34,864 nucleotides of DNA, from positions 1 to 34,864 of the forward strand of contig NZ_RXYB01000025.1 of assembly GCF_008086615.1 (NCBI RefSeq), in the 5' to 3' direction. The position numbers were made by a program, and so were the translations under genes. The notes below the pieces were generated by a model. It saw only the letters and a list, made by a program, of their open reading frames with translations. It was not told the origin of the DNA and did no database searches. This document shows positions 16,374-24,647 of this stretch, piece after piece. Position 1 is the first letter of the stretch. Every line of letters starts with the position of its first letter. Origin of the DNA: Acetobacterium tundrae. GTDB taxonomy: Bacteria > Bacillota > Clostridia > Eubacteriales > Eubacteriaceae.

Positions 16374-16402
16374 TTGATTTAACCATGATATTGATATATA
16401 AT
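16374..16402 (+). promoter_or_regulatory. modABC promoter
   Basis: TTGATT (16374-16379), a 17-bp spacer and TATAAT (16397-16402). The start point would be near 16409, so the modA start must lie beyond it, in agreement with ATG 16448. Confidence 0.75.
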
Positions 16403-16447
16403 CAAACATATTATAACACAATAAAACACAACAAAAGGAGAAAAGAA

Positions 16448-17245
16448 ATGAAAATGTTAAAAAAAGGATTTTTACTTGTAGCGTTGTTGTCGATTGTTTT
16501 TGCTATGACCGGTTGTCAAACGGCAACGAAGCAGACAACAACCAGTGCAGCCCCTGTTACGTTGACGATCTCAGCTGCAGCAAGTTTAACTGATGCAATG
16601 GGAGAAATTCAGACATTGTACCAGAAAGAACAACCAAATGTAACATTAGCTGTTAATTTTGGCGGATCAGGTACACTTGCCACCCAAATCGTTCAGGGTG
16701 CTGATGTTGATGTATTCATGTCAGCTGCAATAAAAGATATGACCACGGTTAAAGATGCCGGTTTATTAGATGAAACCACGATGAAAAATTTACTCGGCAA
16801 TGAATTAGTTCTGGTTGTACCGAAAGATTCAACAACAACGATTACTGATTTTGCTCAAGTTACTGATCCTTCTATCGCATCAATCGGTCTTGGCGAACCA
16901 ACAACCGTGCCAGCCGGACAATATGCCGTTGATGCTTTTACGTATTATAATGTAATGGATCAAATCTCGGATAAAATTGTTTATGGTAAAGATGTTAAAG
17001 AAGTTTTGAATTGGGTTCAAACAGGAAATGTGGATGCCGGCGTGGTCTATTCAACAGATGCAAAAGCATCGACTGGAGTAAAAGTAATTGCAACAGCAGC
17101 AGCAGCTTCTCATAAAGCCATTGTTTACCCCGCAGCGGTTATAAAGGCAAGTAAAAATGCCGATGCAGCAAAATCTTTTGTCGATTATTTAAGCAGTGAT
17201 GCAGCAAAACAAGTATTTGTGAAATATGGATTTACGACTCTATAA
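16448..17245 (+). CDS. modA: molybdate ABC transporter substrate-binding lipoprotein
   Basis: 265 residues from ATG 16448 (AAAAGGAG upstream); an in-frame ATG at 16385 lies upstream of the transcription start. The signal peptide ends in the lipobox FAMTGC, so the protein is lipid-anchored outside the membrane. The ModA fold is clear: LTISAAASLTDAMGEI at the N-terminus, NFGGSGTLATQI, GADVDVFMSAA, LVLVVPKDS, VPAGQYA and NVDAGVVYSTDA. These are the usual oxyanion-binding blocks for molybdate and tungstate. It is the first gene of modABC and delivers the anion to ModB. Confidence 0.95.
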   Translation: MKMLKKGFLLVALLSIVFAMTGCQTATKQTTTSAAPVTLTISAAASLTDAMGEIQTLYQKEQPNVTLAVNFGGSGTLATQIVQGADVDVFMSAAIKDMTTVKDAGLLDETTMKNLLGNELVLVVPKDSTTTITDFAQVTDPSIASIGLGEPTTVPAGQYAVDAFTYYNVMDQISDKIVYGKDVKEVLNWVQTGNVDAGVVYSTDAKASTGVKVIATAAAASHKAIVYPAAVIKASKNADAAKSFVDYLSSDAAKQVFVKYGFTTL

Positions 17246-17267
17246 ATAACAGAAGGGAGGGATTAGT

Positions 17268-17951
17268 ATCAATTTTGATTTTTCACCAGCATGGATTTCA
17301 ATAAAAGTCACTGTAATAGCGACAATTATCATTTTTTTTCTGGGCCTGGCGATTGCCTGGCCGATGTCAAATTATAACGGAAAATGGAAGGGCGTCATTG
17401 ATAGTGTCCTTACCCTACCCCTTGTTCTGCCGCCAACGGTAGCAGGGTTTGGAATCCTCTTATTGATTGGAAAAAGAGGACCCATTGGTCAATTTTTAAG
17501 TCTCTTTGGAGTCAACATTATTTTTTCATGGTATGCAGCAGTTATTGCCGCGATTGTCGTGGCTTTTCCCCTGATGTATAAAACAACGATGGGAGCTTTT
17601 GAACAGATTGATACGAATATTATAAGTGCGGCCAGAACATTGGGTGCTTCAGAATGGAAAGTTTTTTGGCAGGTTGTGGTTCCGTTGGCCAGGCCAGGAA
17701 TCGCCGCAGCGACGGCATTATCATTTGCACGATGTTTAGGAGAGTTTGGGGCGACCCTAATGGTTGCGGGAAGTATCCCCGGGAAAACAGAAACAATTCC
17801 AATTGCAATTTATTTTGCTACTCAGGGTGGCCAAATGGATGTTGCCATGATTTGGGTAGCCATTATTTTTGCAATTTCATTAACCGTTCTGGTGATTAAC
17901 AACTATTGGACTAGTTATAAAAAGAAAGGGCGGTATGGTGTCGGAGGGTGA
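17268..17951 (+). CDS. modB: molybdate ABC transporter permease
   Basis: About 227 residues with five or six membrane helices. The coupling-helix motif EAA is clear (AARTLGASEWKVFWQVVVPLARPGI), and LPPTVAGFGILLLIG plus GEFGATLMVAGSIPGKTETIP are typical of ModB. The frame stays open and protein-like upstream of the first ATG (17364), adding FSPAWISIKVT and TM1, which the family needs. No ATG, GTG or TTG lies in that extension. The strong AGGGAGG (about 17253-17259) points to the ATC codon at 17268, an unusual start, or to a sequencing difference. It is 22 bp from modA and 4 bp from modC, and forms the membrane channel. Confidence 0.9.
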   Translation: MNFDFSPAWISIKVTVIATIIIFFLGLAIAWPMSNYNGKWKGVIDSVLTLPLVLPPTVAGFGILLLIGKRGPIGQFLSLFGVNIIFSWYAAVIAAIVVAFPLMYKTTMGAFEQIDTNIISAARTLGASEWKVFWQVVVPLARPGIAAATALSFARCLGEFGATLMVAGSIPGKTETIPIAIYFATQGGQMDVAMIWVAIIFAISLTVLVINNYWTSYKKKGRYGVGG

Positions 17952-17955
17952 TTAA

Positions 17956-19023
17956 ATGGATTTCTTCGTTGATATAAAAAAGAAACTTTATGAATTTGAA
18001 CTTGATGTAAAACTTGAATCAAAGAGAGCTGTTATTGGTATATTAGGTGCTTCCGGCTCTGGAAAAAGCATGCTACTACGTTGTATCGCTGGGTTGGTAA
18101 AACCAGATGAAGGTCAAATTATTGTTAACGGGAAAATATATTTTGATGCAGAAAAAAAAATAAATCTGCCCATTAGGGATCGGAAAACCGGCTTTTTATT
18201 CCAGAATTATGCTCTTTTTCCAAATATGACCGTAAGCGAAAATATTGCCTTTGGATTGGATGATTTATCAAAAGAGGATAAAAAAAATAAAGTGGCTGAA
18301 CTAATGGAAAAATATAATTTGGATGGCCTCGAAAAACGCTATCCCACCCATATTTCAGGTGGCCAGCAGCAACGTGTCGCGCTTGCCCGGGCAGTAGCGG
18401 TTAAACCTGATATTTTATTGTTAGATGAGCCATTCTCAGCCTTGGACGTACACCTTAAAAATCATATGATGCGAGAAATGGCGGAATCTTTAAAAGATTT
18501 CCAGGGAATGACCCTTTTTGTTACCCATAACAGGGATGAAGCCTATCAGCTGTGCGAGAACATCGCGGTTTTTAACGCTGGAAAAGTTGAAGCATTCGGG
18601 GAGAAAAACGAGTTATTTCAAAGACCGTTTTCCCTGGAAACAGCAAAGATCACGGGGTGCAAGAATATCGCAAAATCAATCAGGTTATCAGAAAACAGGG
18701 CTGAAGTTCCTAAATGGGGTGTCAAACTCAGATCAAACATGAAAATTGAGACTGAAGAAGGCTATCTTGGAATAAGAGCCAATCACATTAAAGTCGTTGC
18801 TGACTGCACCAAAGAAAATTGTTTTAAAGTATGGATAGCAGATGAAACTGATGGACCATTTCGGACATCATTATATTTAAAATTTGGTTCAAGACCGCAG
18901 AAACTGGATGACTTTCATTTTCAATGTGAAATGAGCAGGGAAGAGCGAAATGAAATTAAAGATCCTTCAGAACCGATTTGCGTTTATCTGAATCCCAATT
19001 ATTTATTTTTTATGAAAAAATAA
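17956..19023 (+). CDS. modC: molybdate ABC transporter ATP-binding protein
   Basis: 355 residues, the normal ModC length. Walker A is GASGSGKS (about residues 31-38), the Q-loop is [12 protein letters not shown], the signature is [13 protein letters not shown], Walker B is [12 protein letters not shown], and the switch is VTHNRDEA. After about residue 235 the C-terminal part ([11 protein letters not shown], then a beta-rich tail) takes the place of the TOBE regulatory domain and is quite divergent from the textbook Mop sequence. It hydrolyses ATP on the cytoplasmic side to drive ModB. GGAGGG stands 8 bases before the ATG. A terminator follows. Confidence 0.94.
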   Translation: MDFFVDIKKKLYEFELDVKLESKRAVIGILGASGSGKSMLLRCIAGLVKPDEGQIIVNGKIYFDAEKKINLPIRDRKTGFLFQNYALFPNMTVSENIAFGLDDLSKEDKKNKVAELMEKYNLDGLEKRYPTHISGGQQQRVALARAVAVKPDILLLDEPFSALDVHLKNHMMREMAESLKDFQGMTLFVTHNRDEAYQLCENIAVFNAGKVEAFGEKNELFQRPFSLETAKITGCKNIAKSIRLSENRAEVPKWGVKLRSNMKIETEEGYLGIRANHIKVVADCTKENCFKVWIADETDGPFRTSLYLKFGSRPQKLDDFHFQCEMSREERNEIKDPSEPICVYLNPNYLFFMKK

Positions 19024-19036
19024 ATAAAACCGAAAT

Positions 19037-19091
19037 AAATGGACTGTTACCAACTCATTATTCAATTTGAGCTTGGCAACAGTCCATTTTT
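19037..19091 (+). terminator. terminator of the mod operon
   Basis: AAATGGACTGTTACCAA pairs with TTGGCAACAGTCCATTT (one A-C mismatch) and runs into TTTTT. It separates modABC from the CYTH-CHAD gene. Confidence 0.8.
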
Positions 19092-19241
19092 GGATGATAG
19101 ATCAAGAAGTATAAAAATATAAAATAAACACAAAAAATATCGATGAAAAATTCATTCGCGGGTATGTAATAAAAATAACACAATTTTAGAAATTTATTTT
19201 GAGCGATAATGATAAAAATGCAAAGGTGGGAGAGAGAGAAA

Positions 19242-20738
19242 ATGGAAGATAATATCGAAAAAGTGTTAAGTATGAAAATTGAAGATACCGCGGTATTTGA
19301 ACAAATAATGGCGGAATTTCTTCATATCGAAAGTTTCGAATCAACAGCGGTTAATCAAAAAATAATCAAAGATACCTATTACGACAATGCCAACAAAGAT
19401 TTATTTTTAGCCGGGTTTGAATATTCTATTCGTAAAGAAGAGACCGGCAGCCTTACGATCCTAAATCAGCGCAATTTAAAGAAGCAAATCAATTTCATTC
19501 AGGAAAAAAAAGAGTGGCGTCTCAGAATTGAAAAATCGGCTCCCAATAATGCTTTTTCAAAAGCGGATTCCATTAAAAAAGTACTGGAAAAAGTTGCCGG
19601 CGGCAATGAATTAGCGATTATCTTTCAAAGCTCATTTACCCGAAAAAAAATAAATTTACTAAAGGATAATGAAACCTGGATTGAAATTGATGGTGATCAG
19701 GGAGAAATATGGATCGATGATTTAAAAAAACCGATTTTTCAATTGCAATTTAAACTAAAAAATGGAAACATCATCGATTTATTGAAATTGGCTTCAGTAA
19801 TCATTAAAAAGTATAGCTTAAAGATTGATCGAAAAAGCAAATATGAGCGGGGATTGGAGCTGTTGGGAATTGATTTGGAAGAGGGGCATCCAAAAGCACA
19901 ATTGAAAATAAAACAAAAAGATTGTACTTCAGATGTGGTACAGAAAATTCTGGAATTCTGTATTAATGAGATTTCAAATGCTTATACCTATTTTTCAACG
20001 CATTTAGAAGATCCGGAAAGCACCCATCAAATCAGAGTTAAGATAAGGAAATCACGAGCTATCCTGGCATTCTTTAAGCCGCTTTTTGAAGATGAAAAAT
20101 ATGGTGGACAACAAGAAAAGTTAAGAAAAACCGGGCTGGAATTTTCTGAATTAAGACAATTGGATGTTATCTTGGAAGAAATAGAGAAAATGGAAAATAC
20201 CAGCATTATTCCCGTTGATGAGCTGGCTTTTTTAAAAAACAGACTCATTGGTAAACGTAAAGAGGCATTAATAACATTATCCGCTTATTTGCAGCATAAT
20301 TATTTAACCTTGACGGTTTTGGATTTTTGGATCTGGCTTTTGGATGAACCTTGGTCGGATTCTGCCTGGTTAGATTTATCGATTGAAAAATACATCGACG
20401 AGGAACTGAAGCGGTGGCTCAAAAAGGTTAACAAAGGCATGAAAAAAATGGATGTGAAAAACCAAGAGAACATTCATAAAGTTCGGATCAGAAGCAAAAA
20501 ACTGCGATACATAATGGAACTGCTGTCACCAATTTTAGACAAGAAAAGCAAAGAATTAATTGCTGAATTTGAAAATATTCAAGATGATTTGGGATATTTT
20601 CACGATGTATATATGAACAAAGAAGTATTGGAACAATTATTGGCAGAAAGTGCTGAAAAACAGTTGCACTATGAAGCCGGCATCATGATCGGCTGGCTGA
20701 CCCTGCAGGGAAATATAAAAATGGAAAAATATCGGTAG
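19242..20738 (+). CDS. CYTH-CHAD domain protein
   Basis: 498 residues from ATG 19242, which follows GGTGGGAGAGAG; an ATG 33 bp upstream lacks a ribosome binding site. The N-terminal CYTH domain (about 1-205) has the tunnel pattern DTYYDNANKDLFLAGFEYSIRKE, EWRLRIEK and KSKYERGLELLG, the acidic/basic residues that hold triphosphates. The C-terminal CHAD domain (about 220-490) has paired histidine helices HQIRVKIRKSRAILAFF and IHKVRIRSKKLRYIMELL. CYTH domains hydrolyse triphosphates and CHAD domains bind polyphosphate, so a polyphosphate-related role is likely. The initial EXEXK signature common in CYTH enzymes is not visible, so activity is open. It is monocistronic as far as can be seen. Confidence 0.9.
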   Translation: MEDNIEKVLSMKIEDTAVFEQIMAEFLHIESFESTAVNQKIIKDTYYDNANKDLFLAGFEYSIRKEETGSLTILNQRNLKKQINFIQEKKEWRLRIEKSAPNNAFSKADSIKKVLEKVAGGNELAIIFQSSFTRKKINLLKDNETWIEIDGDQGEIWIDDLKKPIFQLQFKLKNGNIIDLLKLASVIIKKYSLKIDRKSKYERGLELLGIDLEEGHPKAQLKIKQKDCTSDVVQKILEFCINEISNAYTYFSTHLEDPESTHQIRVKIRKSRAILAFFKPLFEDEKYGGQQEKLRKTGLEFSELRQLDVILEEIEKMENTSIIPVDELAFLKNRLIGKRKEALITLSAYLQHNYLTLTVLDFWIWLLDEPWSDSAWLDLSIEKYIDEELKRWLKKVNKGMKKMDVKNQENIHKVRIRSKKLRYIMELLSPILDKKSKELIAEFENIQDDLGYFHDVYMNKEVLEQLLAESAEKQLHYEAGIMIGWLTLQGNIKMEKYR

Positions 20739-20796
20739 TGTCATCTGGCGGTTGGGTAAAGTTTGGAAAAGGGTGATGTTAATTGTTAAATAAATA

Positions 20797-20839
20797 ACTT
20801 TACAGCTAGCTTGTCAAGTGTAAAGTTAAGTGCTATACT
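20797..20839 (+). promoter_or_regulatory. nadABC promoter with probable NiaR operator
   Basis: TTGTCA (20811-20816), a 17-bp spacer and TATACT (20834-20839, preceded by TG). An exact 8-bp inverted repeat, ACTTTACA (20797-20804) and TGTAAAGT (20819-20826), straddles the -35 box. A repressor bound there would block polymerase. NiaR, encoded at the operon's end, is the natural candidate (inference from context). Confidence 0.65.
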
Positions 20840-20882
20840 GCTAAGAAAGAATTCCTTGATTAGAAGCAGGAGGCAGAAAAAA

Positions 20883-21791
20883 TTGGAAAGTGTTCTATCA
20901 AAAATTGAAAGACTGAAGAATGAAAAAGATGCCGTCATTTTAGCGCATTATTATGTTAATGACGACATTCAGGCAATTGCTGATTATGTGGGCGATTCCT
21001 ATTACCTTAGTAAAGTTGCCGTTGAAGTGCCTCAGAAAGTCATTGTTTTTTGTGGCGTAACTTTTATGGGAGAAAGTGCAAAAATCCTGAATCCGGGTAA
21101 AACAGTTATCATGCCCGAAGCAGGAGCAGATTGTCCCATGGCTCATATGGCATCCATTGAAAAAATTAAGGATGTCAGAGAAAAACAGGATGATCTAGCA
21201 GTTGTCTGCTATATCAATTCAACCGCTGAAATAAAAAAATATGTGGATGTCTGTGTTACTTCATCGAACGCGTTAAAGATCATAAAGGCATTGCCGCAAA
21301 AAAATATTTACTTTGTTCCGGATGAAAACTTGGGAAGATATGTGGCAAGCATGATCCCGGAAAAGAATTTTATCTTCAATGACGGATTTTGTCATGTCCA
21401 TGACGAAATAATGATTGATGAGATTGAAGAGGCTAAGGCCGCGCATCCTAAGGCAAAAGTATTGGTGCATCCCGAATGTACCATGGTTGTCATTGCTTCC
21501 GCCGATTATGTGGGGAGCACTTCCGGTATTATCGATTATGCCACAGACAGCGATGCGGAGGAATTTATTATTGGCACTGAGATTGGCATTTTGTATCAAT
21601 TAAAGAAAAAGAACCCAACTAAAAAATTTTACACCGTTAATTCTGCCCAGGTCTGTCCCAATATGAAAAAAATCACCCTGAAAAAGGTGGCTTTTGCTTT
21701 GGACAGGATGATTAACCAAGTGGAAATAGATGAAGAAACAAGAATTAAGGCGGTAAAATCACTGGAAAAAATGCTGGAGCTGTCAAAATGA
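20883..21791 (+). CDS. nadA: quinolinate synthase
   Basis: 302 residues from TTG 20883, placed 9 bases after AGGAGG; longer readings would run through the promoter. NadA condenses iminoaspartate with dihydroxyacetone phosphate to quinolinate using a [4Fe-4S] cluster. The three cluster cysteines are present in FCGVTFMGESAK, HPECTMVV and AQVCPNMKK. Substrate blocks AHYYVNDDIQ.IAD.VGDSYYL, VCYINSTAE, VPDENLGRY, STSGIIDY and GTEIGILYQL are complete. The first gene of nadA-nadB-nadC; its stop overlaps the nadB start. Confidence 0.97.
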   Translation: MESVLSKIERLKNEKDAVILAHYYVNDDIQAIADYVGDSYYLSKVAVEVPQKVIVFCGVTFMGESAKILNPGKTVIMPEAGADCPMAHMASIEKIKDVREKQDDLAVVCYINSTAEIKKYVDVCVTSSNALKIIKALPQKNIYFVPDENLGRYVASMIPEKNFIFNDGFCHVHDEIMIDEIEEAKAAHPKAKVLVHPECTMVVIASADYVGSTSGIIDYATDSDAEEFIIGTEIGILYQLKKKNPTKKFYTVNSAQVCPNMKKITLKKVAFALDRMINQVEIDEETRIKAVKSLEKMLELSK

Positions 21792-23107
21792 TGATGAGCG
21801 AAATGAATAAAAGAATCGATATCATTGTTGTTGGAACGGGAGCATCGGGTCTCTTCTATGCACTTAATATGCCGGCGAACAAACAGATTTTAATGATCAC
21901 AAAAACAACAGTGGATGCCAGTGATTCTTATCTGGCCCAAGGCGGTATTTGTGTGTTAAAAGGAGAAGCTGATTACAGCAGTTTTTTTGAAGATACATTA
22001 AAGGCAGGCCATTACGAAAATGATAAAGCTTCCGTGGATGTAATGATACGGACTTCGCCAGAAATTATTGAAGATTTGATATCGCTGGGAGTTGAATTTG
22101 AAAAGAAAAATGGTGAATTTGCCTTCACGAAAGAAGGCGCCCATTCAAAGGCCAGGATTCTTTATCATGAAGATATGACAGGTAAAGAAATTACCGGCAA
22201 ACTGCTGGCTCAGATTAAAAAAAGAAAAAACATCACCATCCTTGAAGAAATGACCATGGTGGATTTAATCTGTGAAGATAATATGTGCTCCGGTGTTGTG
22301 GCATGCGATAGAAAGGGATATATTAACCTATTTGAATCGGATTATGTCATTTTAGCTTCCGGAGGATTAGGCGGATTGTTTGACAGTTCCACCAATTTTA
22401 GACATTTAACCGGGGATGCCTTGGCAATTGCTTTAAAGCGAAAGATCGAGCTGGAAAATATCTCCTATATTCAGATTCACCCCACCACCCTGTACTCTCA
22501 AAAGCCAGGCCGACGTTTTTTAATATCGGAATCCGTTCGCGGGGAAGGGGCCGTTTTATATAACCGAAAAATGGAGCGCTTTGTGGATGAACTGCTGCCC
22601 AGGGATTTGCTTACTATGGCGATTCGGGAGCAAATGGAAAAGGATGAGAGTAATTTTGTTTGGCTTTCGATGAAAGCGATGGGAAGCGAGAACATTAAAA
22701 CCAGATTTCCTAATATATACCAACATTGTCTGGAAGAAGGATATGATGTCACCAAAGAATGCATACCCGTGACGCCAGCGCAGCATTACTTTATGGGTGG
22801 AATTAAGGTCGATTTGGACAGTAAAACATCCATGAAACATTTATATGCGATTGGGGAAATCAGCTGCAATCGGGTTCATGGCGCCAATCGACTGGCCAGC
22901 AATTCACTTTTGGAAAGTCTCGTGTTTGCTAAACGTGCAGCGACGCATATTAGCAAAAATTACGAAAGCGGCAAACAAAACAAGCCTTATGTCAATACCA
23001 ACGAGTTTAAAGATCTGGAACAATTAAAAATAGATTATAAAAAAAGCATCTTAGCTGAAATCGAAAGGAGTAAAGTTATTGAATTATTCAATCACACAAA
23101 AGCTTAA
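21788..23107 (+). CDS. nadB: L-aspartate oxidase
   Basis: 439 residues. FAD-dependent oxidation of aspartate to iminoaspartate, the substrate for NadA. The FAD-binding GTGASGLFYAL is at the N-terminus. The flavoprotein blocks DASDSYLAQGGI, HSKARILYHEDMTGKEI, ASGGLGGLF, IQIHPTTL, ESVRGEGAVLYN, AQHYFMGGI and ISCNRVHGANRLASNSLLE follow in order. It is about 100 residues shorter than the E. coli enzyme because most of the C-terminal helical domain is missing, as in other short clostridial forms. Three ATG codons overlap the nadA stop (21788, 21791, 21794); GGAG at 21776-21779 favours the first. It overlaps nadC by 29 bp. Confidence 0.95.
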   Translation: MMMSEMNKRIDIIVVGTGASGLFYALNMPANKQILMITKTTVDASDSYLAQGGICVLKGEADYSSFFEDTLKAGHYENDKASVDVMIRTSPEIIEDLISLGVEFEKKNGEFAFTKEGAHSKARILYHEDMTGKEITGKLLAQIKKRKNITILEEMTMVDLICEDNMCSGVVACDRKGYINLFESDYVILASGGLGGLFDSSTNFRHLTGDALAIALKRKIELENISYIQIHPTTLYSQKPGRRFLISESVRGEGAVLYNRKMERFVDELLPRDLLTMAIREQMEKDESNFVWLSMKAMGSENIKTRFPNIYQHCLEEGYDVTKECIPVTPAQHYFMGGIKVDLDSKTSMKHLYAIGEISCNRVHGANRLASNSLLESLVFAKRAATHISKNYESGKQNKPYVNTNEFKDLEQLKIDYKKSILAEIERSKVIELFNHTKA

Positions 23108-23933
23108 TATGGACAACCTGATATTACTGGCACTAAGAGAGGATATCACCTGCGAGGATATCACGACAAATGCCATCATCCCCGAAGGATCCCGAGGACA
23201 AGTGGAACTCATCTGCAAAGAAAATGGCATGATTGCCGGACTCGATGTTTTTCAGCGGGTATTTGAACTTTTGGATGACACCGCCGAAATGAAACGAAAT
23301 TTCGAAGATGGCGAAATGGTAAAAGCAAATGATCAGGTCGGGGTTATATCAGCAGATACAAGAACCCTTCTTTCAGGAGAACGAACAGCCCTTAATTATC
23401 TGCAGCGAATGAGCGGTATTGCAACATATACACAAAAGGCGGCAAAACACCTGGCTGGAAAAAAGACCAAACTGCTGGATACCCGGAAAACAACTCCAAA
23501 TATGAGAATATTTGAAAAGTATGCTGTAAAAGTCGGTGGCGGCGATAATCATCGTTATAATCTTTCCGACGGAATCCTGATTAAAGATAACCATATCAAC
23601 GCCGCCGGAGGGATAAAAGAAGCCATTGCGGCGGCAAAAGAATATGCGCCATTTGTCCGCAAGATTGAAGTAGAAGTAGAAAATTTAGAAATGCTGGCAG
23701 AAGCACTTGAGGCAAAAGCGGATATTATTATGCTTGATAATATGGATACGGTCACAATGAAAAAGGCGGTTGCGATCATCGATGGCAGAGCGATAACAGA
23801 ATGCTCAGGGAATATGACCGCAGAACGATTGCAAGAAATAGCAGAAATCGGCGTCGATTTTGTATCTTGTGGGGCGTTGACGCATTCCGCACCAATTCTT
23901 GACTTATCGATGAAAAATCTTCAAATATTATAA
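23079..23933 (+). CDS. nadC: nicotinate-nucleotide pyrophosphorylase (carboxylating)
   Basis: 284 residues from TTG 23079, with AAAGGAG 8 bases upstream inside the end of nadB. It converts quinolinate and PRPP to nicotinate mononucleotide. The family blocks are present: LREDITCEDITTNAI, GERTALNYLQRMSGIAT, LLDTRKTTPNMRIFEKYAVKVGGG (in part), HRYNLSDGILIKDNHI, EVEVENLEM, IIMLDNMD and ECSGNMTAERLQEIAEIGVDFVS. Full length for the family. It is translationally coupled to nadB by overlap and completes the de novo pathway. Confidence 0.97.
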   Translation: MNYSITQKLNMDNLILLALREDITCEDITTNAIIPEGSRGQVELICKENGMIAGLDVFQRVFELLDDTAEMKRNFEDGEMVKANDQVGVISADTRTLLSGERTALNYLQRMSGIATYTQKAAKHLAGKKTKLLDTRKTTPNMRIFEKYAVKVGGGDNHRYNLSDGILIKDNHINAAGGIKEAIAAAKEYAPFVRKIEVEVENLEMLAEALEAKADIIMLDNMDTVTMKKAVAIIDGRAITECSGNMTAERLQEIAEIGVDFVSCGALTHSAPILDLSMKNLQIL

Positions 23934-23937
23934 AAGG

Positions 23938-23965
23938 TTGTCATCGGTTCGATATGTGATAAAAT
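23938..23965 (+). promoter_or_regulatory. possible internal promoter of niaR
   Basis: TTGTCA (23938-23943), a 16-bp spacer and TAAAAT (23960-23965). It shares the TTGTCA box with the nadA promoter, but the flanking inverted repeat seen there is not present. Confidence 0.4.
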
Positions 23966-23989
23966 ACTAGGTAAAAGAAGGGAGTGTGA

Positions 23990-24505
23990 ATGATGAAAAA
24001 AGAAAAAAGACAGCAGGATATTATAATAAAACTGAGAGCATCTGAAGCTCCTGTTTCCGGAACCGCTTTGTCGGAAATATATCATGTCAGTCGACAGAGC
24101 ATTGTTCAGGATATTGCACTTCTGAAGGCATCAAACTATAATATTATTTCAACAAATAAAGGCTATATTTTAGTGGAGCCCCCTGCCAAACAAAAAGTAT
24201 TTAAGGTCTGTCACACCAATGAAGAAATTGCTGATGAGTTGTACACCATTGTTGAAGCTGGCGGGTTGGTGAAGGACGTTTTTGTGATGCATAAAGTTTA
24301 TGGAAAAATCCAGGCGGATCTCTCTTTGGCGTCACGTGAGGATGTCGATGCTTTTGTGGCTGGTTTGGATGAAAGAAAAACAAATCCCTTGATGAAGCTG
24401 ACCGATCGCTACCATTATCACACGGTAGAAGCCGCATCAGATGAAATACTTGAATTTATTGGAGTGAAACTAAAAGAAAAGAGCTTTTTAGTGGAGACCG
24501 AGTGA
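23990..24505 (+). CDS. niaR: NiaR-type transcriptional repressor of NAD biosynthesis
   Basis: 171 residues. An HTH_11 domain at about 5-60 (SGTALSEIYHVSRQSIVQDIALLKASNYNIISTNKGYIL) is followed by a 3H domain with its conserved histidines: CHTNEE, VMHKVYGKIQADL and LTDRYHYHTVEA. 3H regulators of Firmicutes (NiaR/YrxA) bind nicotinate with a metal ion and repress nad and niacin-uptake genes. Position directly behind nadABC supports feedback control of this operon. GGGAG stands 5 bases before the first of two adjacent ATGs. A terminator follows. Confidence 0.93.
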   Translation: MMKKEKRQQDIIIKLRASEAPVSGTALSEIYHVSRQSIVQDIALLKASNYNIISTNKGYILVEPPAKQKVFKVCHTNEEIADELYTIVEAGGLVKDVFVMHKVYGKIQADLSLASREDVDAFVAGLDERKTNPLMKLTDRYHYHTVEAASDEILEFIGVKLKEKSFLVETE

Positions 24506-24543
24506 GTCGCAGATAAAAATCGGGTATAGTAATAAAGACATTG

Positions 24544-24580
24544 AAAAGGAAGCAGACATCTGGGTCGGCTTCCTTTTTTT
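24544..24580 (+). terminator. terminator of the nad operon
   Basis: AAAAGGAAGC pairs with GCTTCCTTTT, ending in a run of T. Loop of about 14 bases. Confidence 0.85.
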
Positions 24581-24647
24581 AAGTGCTGTAAGTATTACTG
24601 GAAGTCATTAAAAAAATAGAAAAAATCATTGAAGGGTGGTAAAGAAT

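Noticed and set aside
16257-16447. Molybdenum-cofactor riboswitch before modA
   Set aside because: The leader from the predicted start (about 16409) to the ATG is only some 40 bases, too short for that element.
20811-20882. TTG at 20811 as start of nadA
   Set aside because: It is the -35 box of the nadA promoter. TTG 20883 follows AGGAGG at the proper distance and gives the family length.
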